Part shown: piece after piece, positions 7,468 through 14,537 of the stretch
Layout: the number at the start of each line of letters is the position of its first letter
Numbering within the stretch: position 1 is the first letter of the stretch
Assembly (NCBI GenBank): GCA_002254825.2
Contig: NJEL02000030.1
Location: forward strand, 1 to 16,970
Source: Methanosarcinales archaeon ex4572_44
Lineage (GTDB): Archaea; Halobacteriota; Methanosarcinia; Methanosarcinales; EX4572-44
DNA: 16,970 nucleotides
Direction of reading: 5' to 3'
Translations under genes and position numbers: made by a program
Notes under the pieces: generated by a model
Database searches by the model: none
Told to the model about the DNA's origin: nothing
What the model saw: the letters and a program-made list of their open reading frames with translations, nothing else

Positions 7468-8571
7468 ATGGGCACTGCCAGACTCGATGATGTCTTTAGA
7501 TCTATCTCAACGACCTCGCCAGGGCTGTGTAAGAAAAAGGCTTTCTGTATAGCGCTCACACCCACTGGTAGGCAGTTGAAGATCGTTGGGGATTCACCAG
7601 TTGAGTTCATACCGTTTTTGGCTGATACTGATCTGGCGTGGATTGATTTTGCGGTTGAGGGGATGGGCGAGGCTGAGAAGGTGGCTGTTTCTGCTGGTTT
7701 CATCTCATCGCTTGTTCCAACCCTGCTCGGGGATTACTATTCTGTTTATGAAGATCTTGACACGGAGCTTGGTATACGGCTGCCGGCTGTTGTTGGGAGA
7801 AAGTTTGACGTTAATATCACCCCGCTCTTGATTCTTATCAGGAAGAATCTGATTCTGACGATTCATGAGAGGGGTACGACTCGTCTTACCCGCTTTTCGA
7901 GATATGCTCCAACTTTCCTGAAGAAGGTTGATCCAAAGCTCTCACCCCCCGATAAGATAACGATCCTGCTCAACAGGTTGATCGATGAGAACAACAATGG
8001 AAATTTTGATCATCTTCGTGAGATCGAATCGCAGGGAGATGAGCTCAGTCGCGCGCTACTCGATGCTGGGGCTTCAAGAGAGTCGCTTGCACCAGATGTG
8101 TACAACATGAAGCATGCCTTAATAGCATACCTTGATGCATTGTGGACGACGCTTGATGTGATATCTTCTCTCAGGTATGGTGATGCAGATCTCATAACGG
8201 ATGATAAGCATCTACTTGGCATGTTCACAATTCTTGCAAACGATGTCAATCGGCAGATTGCACTTGGAGAGCATATGTCAGAGGTTCTGGCATCGGGGCT
8301 TGAGGTTCTCCAGAGCATCTACAACAACCAGCTCCAGGTGCTAAACAACAAGGTCTCACTCTTAATGGCGTGGCTCACGGTTATAGGAACTGCGGTGCTT
8401 ATACCGAACACGATTGCAACCATCTATGGCACACCATTCTTCACAGATAAGGGCCCTGGGGATCTCTGGTGGTATGCGCTGCTCCTCGTGCTCTCAATGG
8501 TTGTTTCAGGTTATGCCACTTACTGGTGGATGAAGCGTAAGGATCTGATGCCGAAGATGCCAGAGATATAG
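7468..8571 (+). CDS. corA: CorA-family divalent cation channel with GTP in place of GMN
   Basis: The 367-residue protein has the CorA architecture: a large cytoplasmic N-terminal domain (1 to about 285), a long helix, and two C-terminal transmembrane helices (about 297-318 and 332-354) followed by a basic tail. The segment IPNTIATIYGTPFF (about 311-325) aligns with the pore-loop region normally reading YGMNF. The GMN signature, needed for cation selection in characterised CorA and Mrs2, is G-T-P here at 321-323 (8428-8436). Transported ions, usually Mg2+ and sometimes Co2+ or Ni2+, therefore cannot be assumed. Family members form pentamers in the membrane. It begins with no ribosome binding site. 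The end is 3 nt from the end of the convergent 60-residue gene. Confidence 0.82.
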   Translation: MGTARLDDVFRSISTTSPGLCKKKAFCIALTPTGRQLKIVGDSPVEFIPFLADTDLAWIDFAVEGMGEAEKVAVSAGFISSLVPTLLGDYYSVYEDLDTELGIRLPAVVGRKFDVNITPLLILIRKNLILTIHERGTTRLTRFSRYAPTFLKKVDPKLSPPDKITILLNRLIDENNNGNFDHLREIESQGDELSRALLDAGASRESLAPDVYNMKHALIAYLDALWTTLDVISSLRYGDADLITDDKHLLGMFTILANDVNRQIALGEHMSEVLASGLEVLQSIYNNQLQVLNNKVSLLMAWLTVIGTAVLIPNTIATIYGTPFFTDKGPGDLWWYALLLVLSMVVSGYATYWWMKRKDLMPKMPEI

Positions 8572-8574
8572 GAT

Positions 8575-8757
8575 TTATGGGAAATGGAAGTCCTGGAGCA
8601 AATCGTACTTGTCGAATAAAAGGTAAAAAAGTATGACGTATCCCATTACAAGCATTATAAGAGAGATTCGAAAAAACCACTTCAAGACTATGGTACGTGA
8701 GTCTGGATCTTCGTAGTGTCGTATTAGGAAATTGAATATGCGATCAGTTATAGACAT
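8575..8757 (-). CDS. Small single-helix membrane protein
   Basis: The 60-residue product has a charged N-terminus (MSITDRIFNFLIRHYEDP) and one strong transmembrane helix at about residues 25-47 (LKWFFRISLIMLVMGYVILF region), then KYDLLQDFHFP. The minus-strand sequence GAGTGAGTG just before ATG 8757 offers a modest ribosome binding site. It converges with the CorA-family gene, with 3 nt between their ends. I recognise no family with certainty; the clear amphipathic-then-hydrophobic layout and compact fit make it more likely real than chance. Confidence 0.55.
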   Translation of the reverse strand: MSITDRIFNFLIRHYEDPDSRTIVLKWFFRISLIMLVMGYVILFYLLFDKYDLLQDFHFP

Positions 8758-8814
8758 ACACTCACTCTAAAAAATATATTTAGCGTTTTATTTGTAAAAT
8801 TAGCTCAGAACTGA

Positions 8815-8884
8815 AAGCTCCAGCCGTGTTACGTTCGGACTGAAAGTACGAGACAATCACATGGGCTGTTGGTCGGTTTAGCTT
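8815..8884. ncRNA. Candidate structured RNA or leader
   Basis: Nested complementary arms are visible: AAGCT (8815-8819) with AGCTT (8880-8884), CAGCC (8821-8825) with GGCTG (8864-8868), GTG (8826-8828) with CAC (8858-8860), and inside these TAC/GTA (8830-8832 / 8846-8848) and TTC/GAA (8834-8836 / 8842-8844). On the minus strand ATTTATAC (8901-8908) is a good TATA box whose expected start, ~26 nt on, falls at the outer stem. The RNA would then be a structured 5' leader of the 60-residue gene. On the plus strand an AT-rich box at 8769-8781 and T-runs at 8926-8944 would also frame it. The strand is unresolved and the stems are short. Confidence 0.35.
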
Positions 8885-8900
8885 ACTGATTATTAAAATC

Positions 8901-8908
8901 GTATAAAT
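8901..8908 (-). promoter_or_regulatory. Candidate TATA box on the minus strand
   Basis: ATTTATAC on the minus strand would start a transcript near 8878, into the structured element and on to the 60-residue membrane protein. Between this box and the purA remnant, 8909-8983 is T-rich on the plus strand with no gene visible. Confidence 0.4.
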
Positions 8909-8983
8909 CCCTCACTTTGGTATTCTTTTTATGACTCTTTTTTCTGTAATCCATAATTTCATTACTAGTTTTATTTATTTTTA

Positions 8984-9046
8984 TTATGTGTGCAAAACAC
9001 GGCTCGGCTTTTTGATCATTTCTTTCCTATCAGGTCCGACCGATAC
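8984..9046 (-). pseudogene. purA: Out-of-frame C-terminal end of purA
   Basis: In a different frame from the upstream purA codons, 9046 down to 9014 reads VSVGPDRKEMI. The frame then runs to a TAA at 8984-8986. This matches the conserved end of adenylosuccinate synthetase, where (S/T)xGPxR helps hold the guanine of GTP. It overlaps the last codons of the in-frame purA, which stops at 9030. It looks like the original 3' end, displaced by a frameshift or deletion. Confidence 0.65.
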
Positions 9047-10142
9047 ATGGGTGACAGGTATCGATACTTTCGTGTGGTGGGTATTCAAATTTTTTATTTT
9101 TGTATTTGTAAGCGTGACAGACTTTGATCGGTTTCAACCCTGTGAGCACATCGAGTTTTGTTAGTACGATCTCTGTGTATCCATTGAGGTTGACCGATTT
9201 GCGCAGCAACGGGAAGTCAAACCAGCCGCATCGGCGGGGCCGCCCTGTGGTAGTGCCGTATTCGCCACCTCTGTCACGCAACCTATCACCTGTCTCGCCA
9301 TGGAGTTCTGTCGGGAGTGGTCCTTCACCAACGCGTGTTATGTACGCCTTCACAATGCCGATGACGCTCGTCACACGTTTTGGTCCAATGCCAATGTTTG
9401 TGCAGGCTGACCCTGCTATAGTACTTGAAGATGTCACATATTTTTGCGTACCATGAATAATGTCAAGATAGGTTCCCTGTGCACCCTCTGCAAGCACTTT
9501 CTTACCATCCGATAATGCATCATTCACCTCATGCGAGACATCAGTAAGGTAGGGCTTGAGCTTTCTTCCTACCCCTACATACTTATTCACCCATTTTTTT
9601 TCATCTGTTTCGGGGGCTTTGCCAAGACTTCTCATCAGATTCTTCTTCTGTGGCAAGACCTCACTCACGCGCTTCTTGAACCTCTTCTCGTCCGTTATGT
9701 CGGATAGCTGTACTTCGTCCCGTGCAATTTTATCCATGTATGCATATGCAATGCCGCGTTTGGTCGTGCCGATCTTCTCGCTCCGTGTCGCTTCGCCCAG
9801 TTCATCGAGTTGTATATGGTATGGCATTATAATGCTTGTCTTGGCATCGATACCAAGTCTCTCAGGCGTGATCACGATATTATTTTCTGAGAGCATTTCA
9901 ATCTCTCGAATGAGAATTTCAGGGTTCATCACCACTCCAGGCCCGATTAAGAGGCGTGGTTGTGCAAGGATGCCAGACGGTACGATGTGAAGCTTGAACT
10001 TCTCTCCCGCATGTATTATGGTGTGGCCAGCGTTGTCACCACCCTGAAATCGGACTATCAGGTCATATTTGTCTGCCAGCAGGTCCACAACCTTGCCCTT
10101 GCCCTCGTCTCCAAACTGACTTCCCGTGATTATCGTGAACAT
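9030..10142 (-). CDS. purA: Adenylosuccinate synthetase with disrupted 3' end
   Basis: PurA makes adenylosuccinate from IMP, aspartate and GTP in AMP synthesis. The 370 in-frame residues carry nearly all landmarks: SQFGDEGKGK (P-loop, 8-17), GGDNAGHT (34-41), IGTTKRGIAYAYMDK, LAEGAQGTYLDI, YVTSSSTIAGSA, RVGEGPLPTEL, GEYGTTTGRPRRCGWFD and LTKLDVLTGL. After EYPPHESIDTC the frame drifts into HPCIGRT and stops. The expected terminal GPDR segment, part of the guanine site, lies in the +1 frame at 9046-8984. Compared with the ~420-residue form I recall for Methanosarcina, tens of residues are also missing, though shorter archaeal PurA proteins of about 340 residues exist. It is therefore either a real lesion, a sequencing error, or a short form with one indel. 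Start ATG 10142 follows GAGG at 5 nt. Confidence 0.88.
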   Translation of the reverse strand: MFTIITGSQFGDEGKGKVVDLLADKYDLIVRFQGGDNAGHTIIHAGEKFKLHIVPSGILAQPRLLIGPGVVMNPEILIREIEMLSENNIVITPERLGIDAKTSIIMPYHIQLDELGEATRSEKIGTTKRGIAYAYMDKIARDEVQLSDITDEKRFKKRVSEVLPQKKNLMRSLGKAPETDEKKWVNKYVGVGRKLKPYLTDVSHEVNDALSDGKKVLAEGAQGTYLDIIHGTQKYVTSSSTIAGSACTNIGIGPKRVTSVIGIVKAYITRVGEGPLPTELHGETGDRLRDRGGEYGTTTGRPRRCGWFDFPLLRKSVNLNGYTEIVLTKLDVLTGLKPIKVCHAYKYKNKKFEYPPHESIDTCHPCIGRT

Positions 10143-10162
10143 GTTCCTCTTTTTTTCTCTGT

Positions 10163-10179
10163 TATCCTTGATAAGGATA
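10163..10179. promoter_or_regulatory. Palindrome TATCCTT-GAT-AAGGATA upstream of purA
   Basis: A perfect 7-3-7 palindrome lies 21-37 nt before the purA start codon. Just upstream on the minus strand, GAAATAAATGG (10188-10198) is TATA-like and would place transcription start inside the palindrome. An operator overlapping the start site is the likeliest role; a small leader hairpin is the alternative. Confidence 0.5.
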
Positions 10180-10236
10180 TTGTACCGACCATTTATTTCA
10201 CCCGAATACTAACGAAAGCAGCATGTTGATAGGCCA

Positions 10237-10272
10237 CATCACTCCGTTATATTGCAGCGAGCGTGAGTGATG
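10237..10272. repeat. 8-bp inverted repeat between purA and the RND operon end
   Basis: CATCACTC (10237-10244) pairs with GAGTGATG (10265-10272) around a 20-nt centre. It lies about 40 nt past the stop of the COG1361 gene on the minus strand and about 95 nt upstream of purA. It may mark the operon's transcript end or be a distal regulator site. No T-tract follows on the minus strand. Confidence 0.4.
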
Positions 10273-10309
10273 GAGTGTTATGAATAGGTCTTGTGACAAC
10301 TGCTTTGTT

Positions 10310-11566
10310 TTATTTTTTCTTCTTGTATGAGTATGCACCCGCTGCTCCCCCCGCTGCTATTATAATTGCCCCTATCGGGAGCAGTGGAAGTGTCTTCTCC
10401 TTGGGGTGTACCTGCAGTGGTATTGTGCGTGAGAATATGACGATTGTGTCTGTGTTTGTTTCGAGTGCTCGGAGTTCTGTGTCGATCAGGTATTTTTTGG
10501 GTGCTGCGTCGTCTTTGATCTCCACTCGTATTAGGGCTTCTCCGATTTCACCTGGTTTTAGTTTTCCCACGAAGTCTGATTTTTCGTCGTATTCGAATGA
10601 TTGTGTCGAGTCTTTGAAGACACGGAGGCTCACTGCTTCTGCTTCTTCGCTTCCTGTGTTTTTGACTCTGATCAGGAGGTTTGCGTCTGTGCCAGGGTGT
10701 ATTGTTGCTGGGGTTGTTTCTACTGATTCTATTATGAGGTATGGTGATCTTTTGATCGGTATCTTGAGCGGGATGGTTTTGGTCTTGTACTCGTTCTCCT
10801 CATCGTCTTCTTCTTTGTAGGTGAGGGTGATTGTGGCGTTGTACTCGCATGACTTGAGCCCTTCTTCTGTGTCGATGTAGAAGTGCGCGGTTTTGCTACC
10901 GCTTTCGTTTATTGTGCCGAGTGCGTCTTCGTCAGAGTATGCATAGCTTGCGTTAAAGCCATGTGGTAGTGTGAGTCTCGCCTTCACGTTCTCTGCATCT
11001 CCTTCGCCGATGTTTGCAACTTCAACTTTGAGCAGTGCTTCGTCTGTGTCCTCTACGAGCCGTTCGGGCAATGTGCGGAGTGCCCCGATCACAAAGTCTG
11101 GTCTCTCTGGGTCCACGCGGAGTGTGAAGTATTTCTTCGTCCAGCCCCCCTCACCATCGGGCCATTTGAGGCTCACATTGTAGTCTCCTTTAAGTGCATT
11201 GTCTGCTACTCTGAGTCTGTAGTATAGCACGTAGTAGTGTTCTGCTGTGCCTGTTGCAACCACTGTGCCAAGACTCTTCAGTGGCCCGTCTCCTGCCTCG
11301 AAGAGAAATGGATAATCTGCCTCGAGGTAGAACTCGAGGTTATCTATCTTCCCGACCTTGGCGACGACCACCCTCCAGCGAAGCTCAACGTCCTTTCCCG
11401 AATCTGCCGGGTCCGGGTCCTGGTTCATAAAGTAAACATTGATGCCCCTGTACTTTCCAGTGATCGGAGTATCGACACTCTCTGCCGGTATGGCGATAGT
11501 ACTCATGCAGAATAAGAGCACGAGAGTGGTTAACAATCTATGCACTGCTTTTTTCATATTTTTCAT
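10310..11566 (-). CDS. Secreted COG1361/CARDB-type protein of the RND operon
   Basis: The 418-residue protein has a signal peptide (about 1-28, KKAVHRLLTTLVLLFCMST region) and a C-terminal membrane anchor, LLPIGAIIIAAGGAAGAYSY, followed by four lysines. Between them are beta-sandwich repeats of the COG1361/CARDB kind. One begins near PDFVIGALRTLPE with LLKVEVANIGEGDAENV, and a second near PYLIIESVETTPATIHPG with LLIRVKNTGSEEAEAV. Such domains act outside the membrane in adhesion, S-layer or adaptor roles. Its ATG lies 16 nt after the second RND gene, and GGAG stands 9 nt before it inside that gap, so it is the last gene of the operon. An extracytoplasmic partner for the transporter is a reasonable inference. 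The tail is not PGF-CTERM, unlike the protein at 4665. Confidence 0.78.
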   Translation of the reverse strand: MKNMKKAVHRLLTTLVLLFCMSTIAIPAESVDTPITGKYRGINVYFMNQDPDPADSGKDVELRWRVVVAKVGKIDNLEFYLEADYPFLFEAGDGPLKSLGTVVATGTAEHYYVLYYRLRVADNALKGDYNVSLKWPDGEGGWTKKYFTLRVDPERPDFVIGALRTLPERLVEDTDEALLKVEVANIGEGDAENVKARLTLPHGFNASYAYSDEDALGTINESGSKTAHFYIDTEEGLKSCEYNATITLTYKEEDDEENEYKTKTIPLKIPIKRSPYLIIESVETTPATIHPGTDANLLIRVKNTGSEEAEAVSLRVFKDSTQSFEYDEKSDFVGKLKPGEIGEALIRVEIKDDAAPKKYLIDTELRALETNTDTIVIFSRTIPLQVHPKEKTLPLLPIGAIIIAAGGAAGAYSYKKKK

Positions 11567-11582
11567 ATTATACTTCTCCAGT

Positions 11583-12725
11583 TTAATTTTTCGTAAATAT
11601 TGTGAATATTCTGGATATTTCCAGGGTGTCTGCGACGAGTATCAGGCATGGCACGACAGTGATCGCTGCAACCATGCATGCGGCAACACCATAGCTCATC
11701 ATTCGTCCCATGTCTGCCATGAAGGTTAACTCTCCCATCGACATTGCCTGAAACCCGATGAGGGCTGCAAGGGCTGTGGTTGACATTGGGAATATCACTC
11801 GGGAGAGGGAGAGTGACATGGCATCGGCTGGAGTCATATGCTCTCGCTCAAAGCGATAGCGAGTGGTCACCTGTATGCCAAAGTCAATGCCGATTCCCAT
11901 TATCATGGAGATCACGCCTGATGTGTTGGATGTCATGCCCATGCCGATGAGCCCCACGTATCCCATCGCCCAGAGTGTTCCGAAGACGATTGTTGTGAGC
12001 GGGATAAACCCGTACTTTGGCGAGCGGAAGAGCACCAAAACGACTATGAGAATTCCCACGAGCGAGTATGTGGAGGTTCGCTGCATGTCCGGCCCGATCG
12101 ATTCTTCCATCGCTTGTCCTTCGAGTGAACTTCCTCCGAGAGTTGTTTTGACGCTTGGTGGGCGTGGTGTGGACCCGATGATCTTTTCAAGCTCAACCTT
12201 TAGAGTTACAAGATCAACATTGCTATCTATCAAATATATCCTGACGAGCGACATCGTGTAATCATCGCTGATGTGCTCGCCCAGTAAGCCATTTTTGTCA
12301 GTTAACTCCTGCACTTCCCGAAGAGATTGCGGCAATCGTCCATCATTCAGGGTTTTAATGGTATCTGCGGCACTTGAGACCGAGATCACATCCTCTGTAT
12401 GCAGTGCCAGCTCTGAGAGCTGTCCCACATACCGAAGCACTCGTGGGTCTCGAAGATCCCTTATCTCATCCGATCCACTGTAGGACGGGTCTGTCTCAAC
12501 CACGATATATATGGCATCCGTGCTTCCAAACTTGTCCTCTATGTCATAGAACGTGTTGATGGCCTCTATAGTCTCTGGCAGATAGTCCTCGAGTCCAGTC
12601 GTCTCGGTTGTGATAGTGCTTGTCATTACAAACGCGAAGGCTGATAATATAATGACAAAGATCAGTATATGGTAGGGGTGGTGTGCGACAAAATGAGCGT
12701 ATCTGTCAATCAACTCCTGTATCAT
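11583..12725 (-). CDS. RND/MMPL-type transporter, half-size subunit B
   Basis: The 380-residue protein has the layout of one RND half. There is one helix (about 19-37), a large outer domain (38-215), then about five helices (217-236, 239-262, 265-285, 310-330, 342-366). The fourth-helix motif MGIGIDFGIQVTTRYRFE contains D281, the usual proton-relay aspartate position. Full-length HAE3-type proteins carry two such halves in one chain; here the second half is a separate gene. It starts within the stop codon of subunit A (ATGA overlap at 12722-12725), with GTGAGG 8 nt upstream, so translation is coupled. Substrate is unknown; hydrophobic compounds or lipids are typical of the superfamily. Confidence 0.85.
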   Translation of the reverse strand: MIQELIDRYAHFVAHHPYHILIFVIILSAFAFVMTSTITTETTGLEDYLPETIEAINTFYDIEDKFGSTDAIYIVVETDPSYSGSDEIRDLRDPRVLRYVGQLSELALHTEDVISVSSAADTIKTLNDGRLPQSLREVQELTDKNGLLGEHISDDYTMSLVRIYLIDSNVDLVTLKVELEKIIGSTPRPPSVKTTLGGSSLEGQAMEESIGPDMQRTSTYSLVGILIVVLVLFRSPKYGFIPLTTIVFGTLWAMGYVGLIGMGMTSNTSGVISMIMGIGIDFGIQVTTRYRFEREHMTPADAMSLSLSRVIFPMSTTALAALIGFQAMSMGELTFMADMGRMMSYGVAACMVAAITVVPCLILVADTLEISRIFTIFTKN

Positions 12726-13912
12726 CGAGGACGCCTCACATGCCTTGCCCGTTTAGAAGTAAGTTTTTCTAACAGTTTTTCAGTTCTGTGGTGCTCCCAA
12801 TCTTCTTCAAGCAGCATGAGAACAGGACTTGCAAAGAGTGCTGCAAGAAGCGAGTAGAAAATACCGAGTGCAAGTGTCTGCCCGAGATGCTGTATCATGG
12901 GTGCAAAAGAGAATGAGAGCACTCCAAAGCCAACCATAGTGGTGAGACCTGAACCTGTAATTGCAGTGCCTATGCCGTGCACTGCAGTCTCAATCGACTC
13001 GCCCTGTCTGCGCCCGCGATCGCGCTCCTCCTTGTAGCGGGTAACGATAAACACGCCGTACTCGACTCCAAGCCCCAGGATCATTGAACTCAAAGATACT
13101 GTTGCGACAGAAAGTGGTATTCCGAGCCAGCCAAGAGTTCCCATCGTCCAGATAAGCCCGAGAGAGAGCGGAATGAAGACCAGAATCCCCCTGGTATAGG
13201 AGCGCTCCATCACAAATAGGAGCAGCAATATGATGGACGCTGCAATCAGGAGAGTGTTTCGAGCATCACTCTTCAAGAGGCTGAATATAGATACTCGGAG
13301 CACAGGACTCCCTGTGATGCCAAACTTCACACCAGGTGGCTTCGGGGTGTAATCGATCTTCTCGTGCACGATATCGATGAAACTCTGAATCTTCTCATCA
13401 TCACTGCCAATCTCTGCCGAGATGTACATCAATGTCATTTTATAATCCTTGCTGAAAAATCTGTTGATCGCAGGACTCTCTTCAATCACACGCTCTACAT
13501 CGGCGCCCGACACCCCGTCCATTCCGCGGAAAAAACTTGCAGGAGAAGTAACACTTTCAACCACACTCTCCTCACGAAGACTCTCATCAAGAAACAGAAG
13601 CGACTCGATCACACGGGGATCTCGAATATCCCGAACAGATCTCCTAGAGTCCACAGATTCGTCAAGCTGCACCGCAATAACAACCATATCCTGACTACCG
13701 AACTTATCAGCCACCCGGTCATTCAACTTGAAGATTGGATGCTCCCTCGGCATCTCAGACCGTATATCCGAGTTGATATACAAATCCTTGAGTCCAGAAC
13801 CAAGCACGAGCGTCATCAGAACGACGACTATCAAGAGCTCGCGCGTGTACCTCTTCTGAAACCGTGCAAGAGCTATCAAGCCTCTCTCAAGCAGTGTTGG
13901 CATTTCATCCAT
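12722..13912 (-). CDS. RND/MMPL-type transporter, half-size subunit A
   Basis: The 396-residue protein has the same one-plus-five helix layout as subunit B: helix 1 at about 25-42, an outer domain to ~215, and helices around 219-235, 240-262, 266-290, 312-335 and 342-366. Both halves share an outer-domain RDPRV motif (97-101 here). In the fourth-helix motif LGLGVEYGVFIVTRYKEE the relay aspartate is replaced by E284, unlike D281 in subunit B. The C-terminus is strongly basic and cytoplasmic. It is the first gene of the operon A-B-COG1361, divergent from an Lrp/AsnC regulator. Start ATG 13912 is used; the ATG at 13903 is also possible since neither has a clear ribosome binding site. Confidence 0.85.
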   Translation of the reverse strand: MDEMPTLLERGLIALARFQKRYTRELLIVVVLMTLVLGSGLKDLYINSDIRSEMPREHPIFKLNDRVADKFGSQDMVVIAVQLDESVDSRRSVRDIRDPRVIESLLFLDESLREESVVESVTSPASFFRGMDGVSGADVERVIEESPAINRFFSKDYKMTLMYISAEIGSDDEKIQSFIDIVHEKIDYTPKPPGVKFGITGSPVLRVSIFSLLKSDARNTLLIAASIILLLLFVMERSYTRGILVFIPLSLGLIWTMGTLGWLGIPLSVATVSLSSMILGLGVEYGVFIVTRYKEERDRGRRQGESIETAVHGIGTAITGSGLTTMVGFGVLSFSFAPMIQHLGQTLALGIFYSLLAALFASPVLMLLEEDWEHHRTEKLLEKLTSKRARHVRRPR

Positions 13913-13950
13913 CCATCAGAAAACTTATTATATCAAAGCGATACATCGTA

Positions 13951-13960
13951 TATTAATTGC
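13951..13960 (-). promoter_or_regulatory. Candidate TATA box for the RND operon
   Basis: On the minus strand GCAATTAATA, continuing as ATTAATATAC, lies about 40-48 nt before ATG 13912. An imperfect small palindrome, ATAC-ATC-GTAT (13941-13951), lies just downstream of it. Assignment rests on composition and spacing. Confidence 0.4.
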
Positions 13961-13970
13961 ATATATTTAA
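13961..13970 (+). promoter_or_regulatory. Candidate TATA box for the Lrp/AsnC gene
   Basis: ATATATTTAA lies 39-48 nt upstream of ATG 14009. It is almost back-to-back with the RND operon box, so the two divergent promoters share about 90 bp. Confidence 0.55.
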
Positions 13971-13977
13971 AATTATG

Positions 13978-13992
13978 TGCGAAGAATTCGCA
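13978..13992. promoter_or_regulatory. Candidate Lrp/AsnC operator TGCGAA-GAA-TTCGCA
   Basis: A perfect 6-3-6 palindrome sits 8-17 nt after the TATA-like box and 17-31 nt before the regulator's ATG, over the likely transcription start. Lrp/AsnC proteins commonly bind ~15-bp palindromes and repress their own genes, so autoregulation is likely. Whether it also acts on the divergent RND operon is unknown. Confidence 0.55.
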
Positions 13993-14008
13993 ATAATAGG
14001 GTGTAATC

Positions 14009-14470
14009 ATGCTGGATGAAGTTGATAAAAAAATCATACTATTGTTACAGGAAAACGGGAGGATCACAGATGTTGAACTTGCAAAAACAATCGGAGTCTC
14101 GCACGACACAGCAAAAAGAAGGCGTCGAAAACTTGAAGAAGAAGGATACTTCAAGATCCAGGCATTAATCGACCCCCGCAAGTTTGGATACAGGAGCGTC
14201 TTCCTGCTTGGAATAAAACCCGTACCCGGCACAGATATCAGGAAAACAGCAGAAAAACTCGCAAGACATCGTGATTTTGTCTTTGTAGCACTCTCATTAG
14301 GACCCACACACGCGATAATTGCAGTCTGCATGGCACAAGACCAACTAACCTTAAACCAGCTCACAGAGGAACTGCGCACCTGGAACGAGATCGCAGAGAT
14401 CGATATGAACATCATCTACGAAGTACTGAAAGAAACATTCCACACAGTACCTGCAGACGACTTAAAATGA
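14009..14470 (+). CDS. Lrp/AsnC-family transcription regulator
   Basis: The 153-residue protein has the usual Lrp size and order. An N-terminal winged helix-turn-helix begins MLDEVDKKIILLLQENGRI, with recognition region LAKTIGVSHDTAKRRRRKLEEEGYF (about 25-49). A RAM-type effector and oligomerisation domain covers about 65-145 (SVFLLGIKPVPG, FVFVALSLGPTHAIIAVCMA). The start is supported by GGTG 6-9 nt upstream. It lies between the divergent RND operon and a downstream ABC exporter (67-nt gap), so either could be its target. A palindrome over its own promoter suggests autoregulation. The effector, often an amino acid, cannot be read from the sequence. Confidence 0.88.
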   Translation: MLDEVDKKIILLLQENGRITDVELAKTIGVSHDTAKRRRRKLEEEGYFKIQALIDPRKFGYRSVFLLGIKPVPGTDIRKTAEKLARHRDFVFVALSLGPTHAIIAVCMAQDQLTLNQLTEELRTWNEIAEIDMNIIYEVLKETFHTVPADDLK

Positions 14471-14537
14471 AAATCAATCGAAAAAGAGAAGTGTTATTCT
14501 TCCAATGGTTCAGGGTTGGTGACTCGTTATCGGTTCG

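Noticed and set aside
9030..9060. Programmed frameshift to restore the purA C-terminus
   Set aside because: No slippery heptamer or A/T run lies in the overlap of the two frames, so a mutation, short-form indel or sequence error is more likely.
8931..9164. Plus-strand open frame of 77 codons rich in Phe
   Set aside because: It is antisense to the end of purA and to the T-rich gap; its hydrophobic look comes from T-rich sequence.
10293..10820. Plus-strand open frame of 175 codons rich in Ser and Val
   Set aside because: It is the antisense shadow of the COG1361 gene, whose signal peptide, repeats and anchor clearly define the real frame.
13364..13996. Long plus-strand open frame of 210 codons
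   Set aside because: It lies antisense to RND subunit A, has no recognisable domain, is rich in His and Arg in the manner of shadow frames, and lacks a ribosome binding site.
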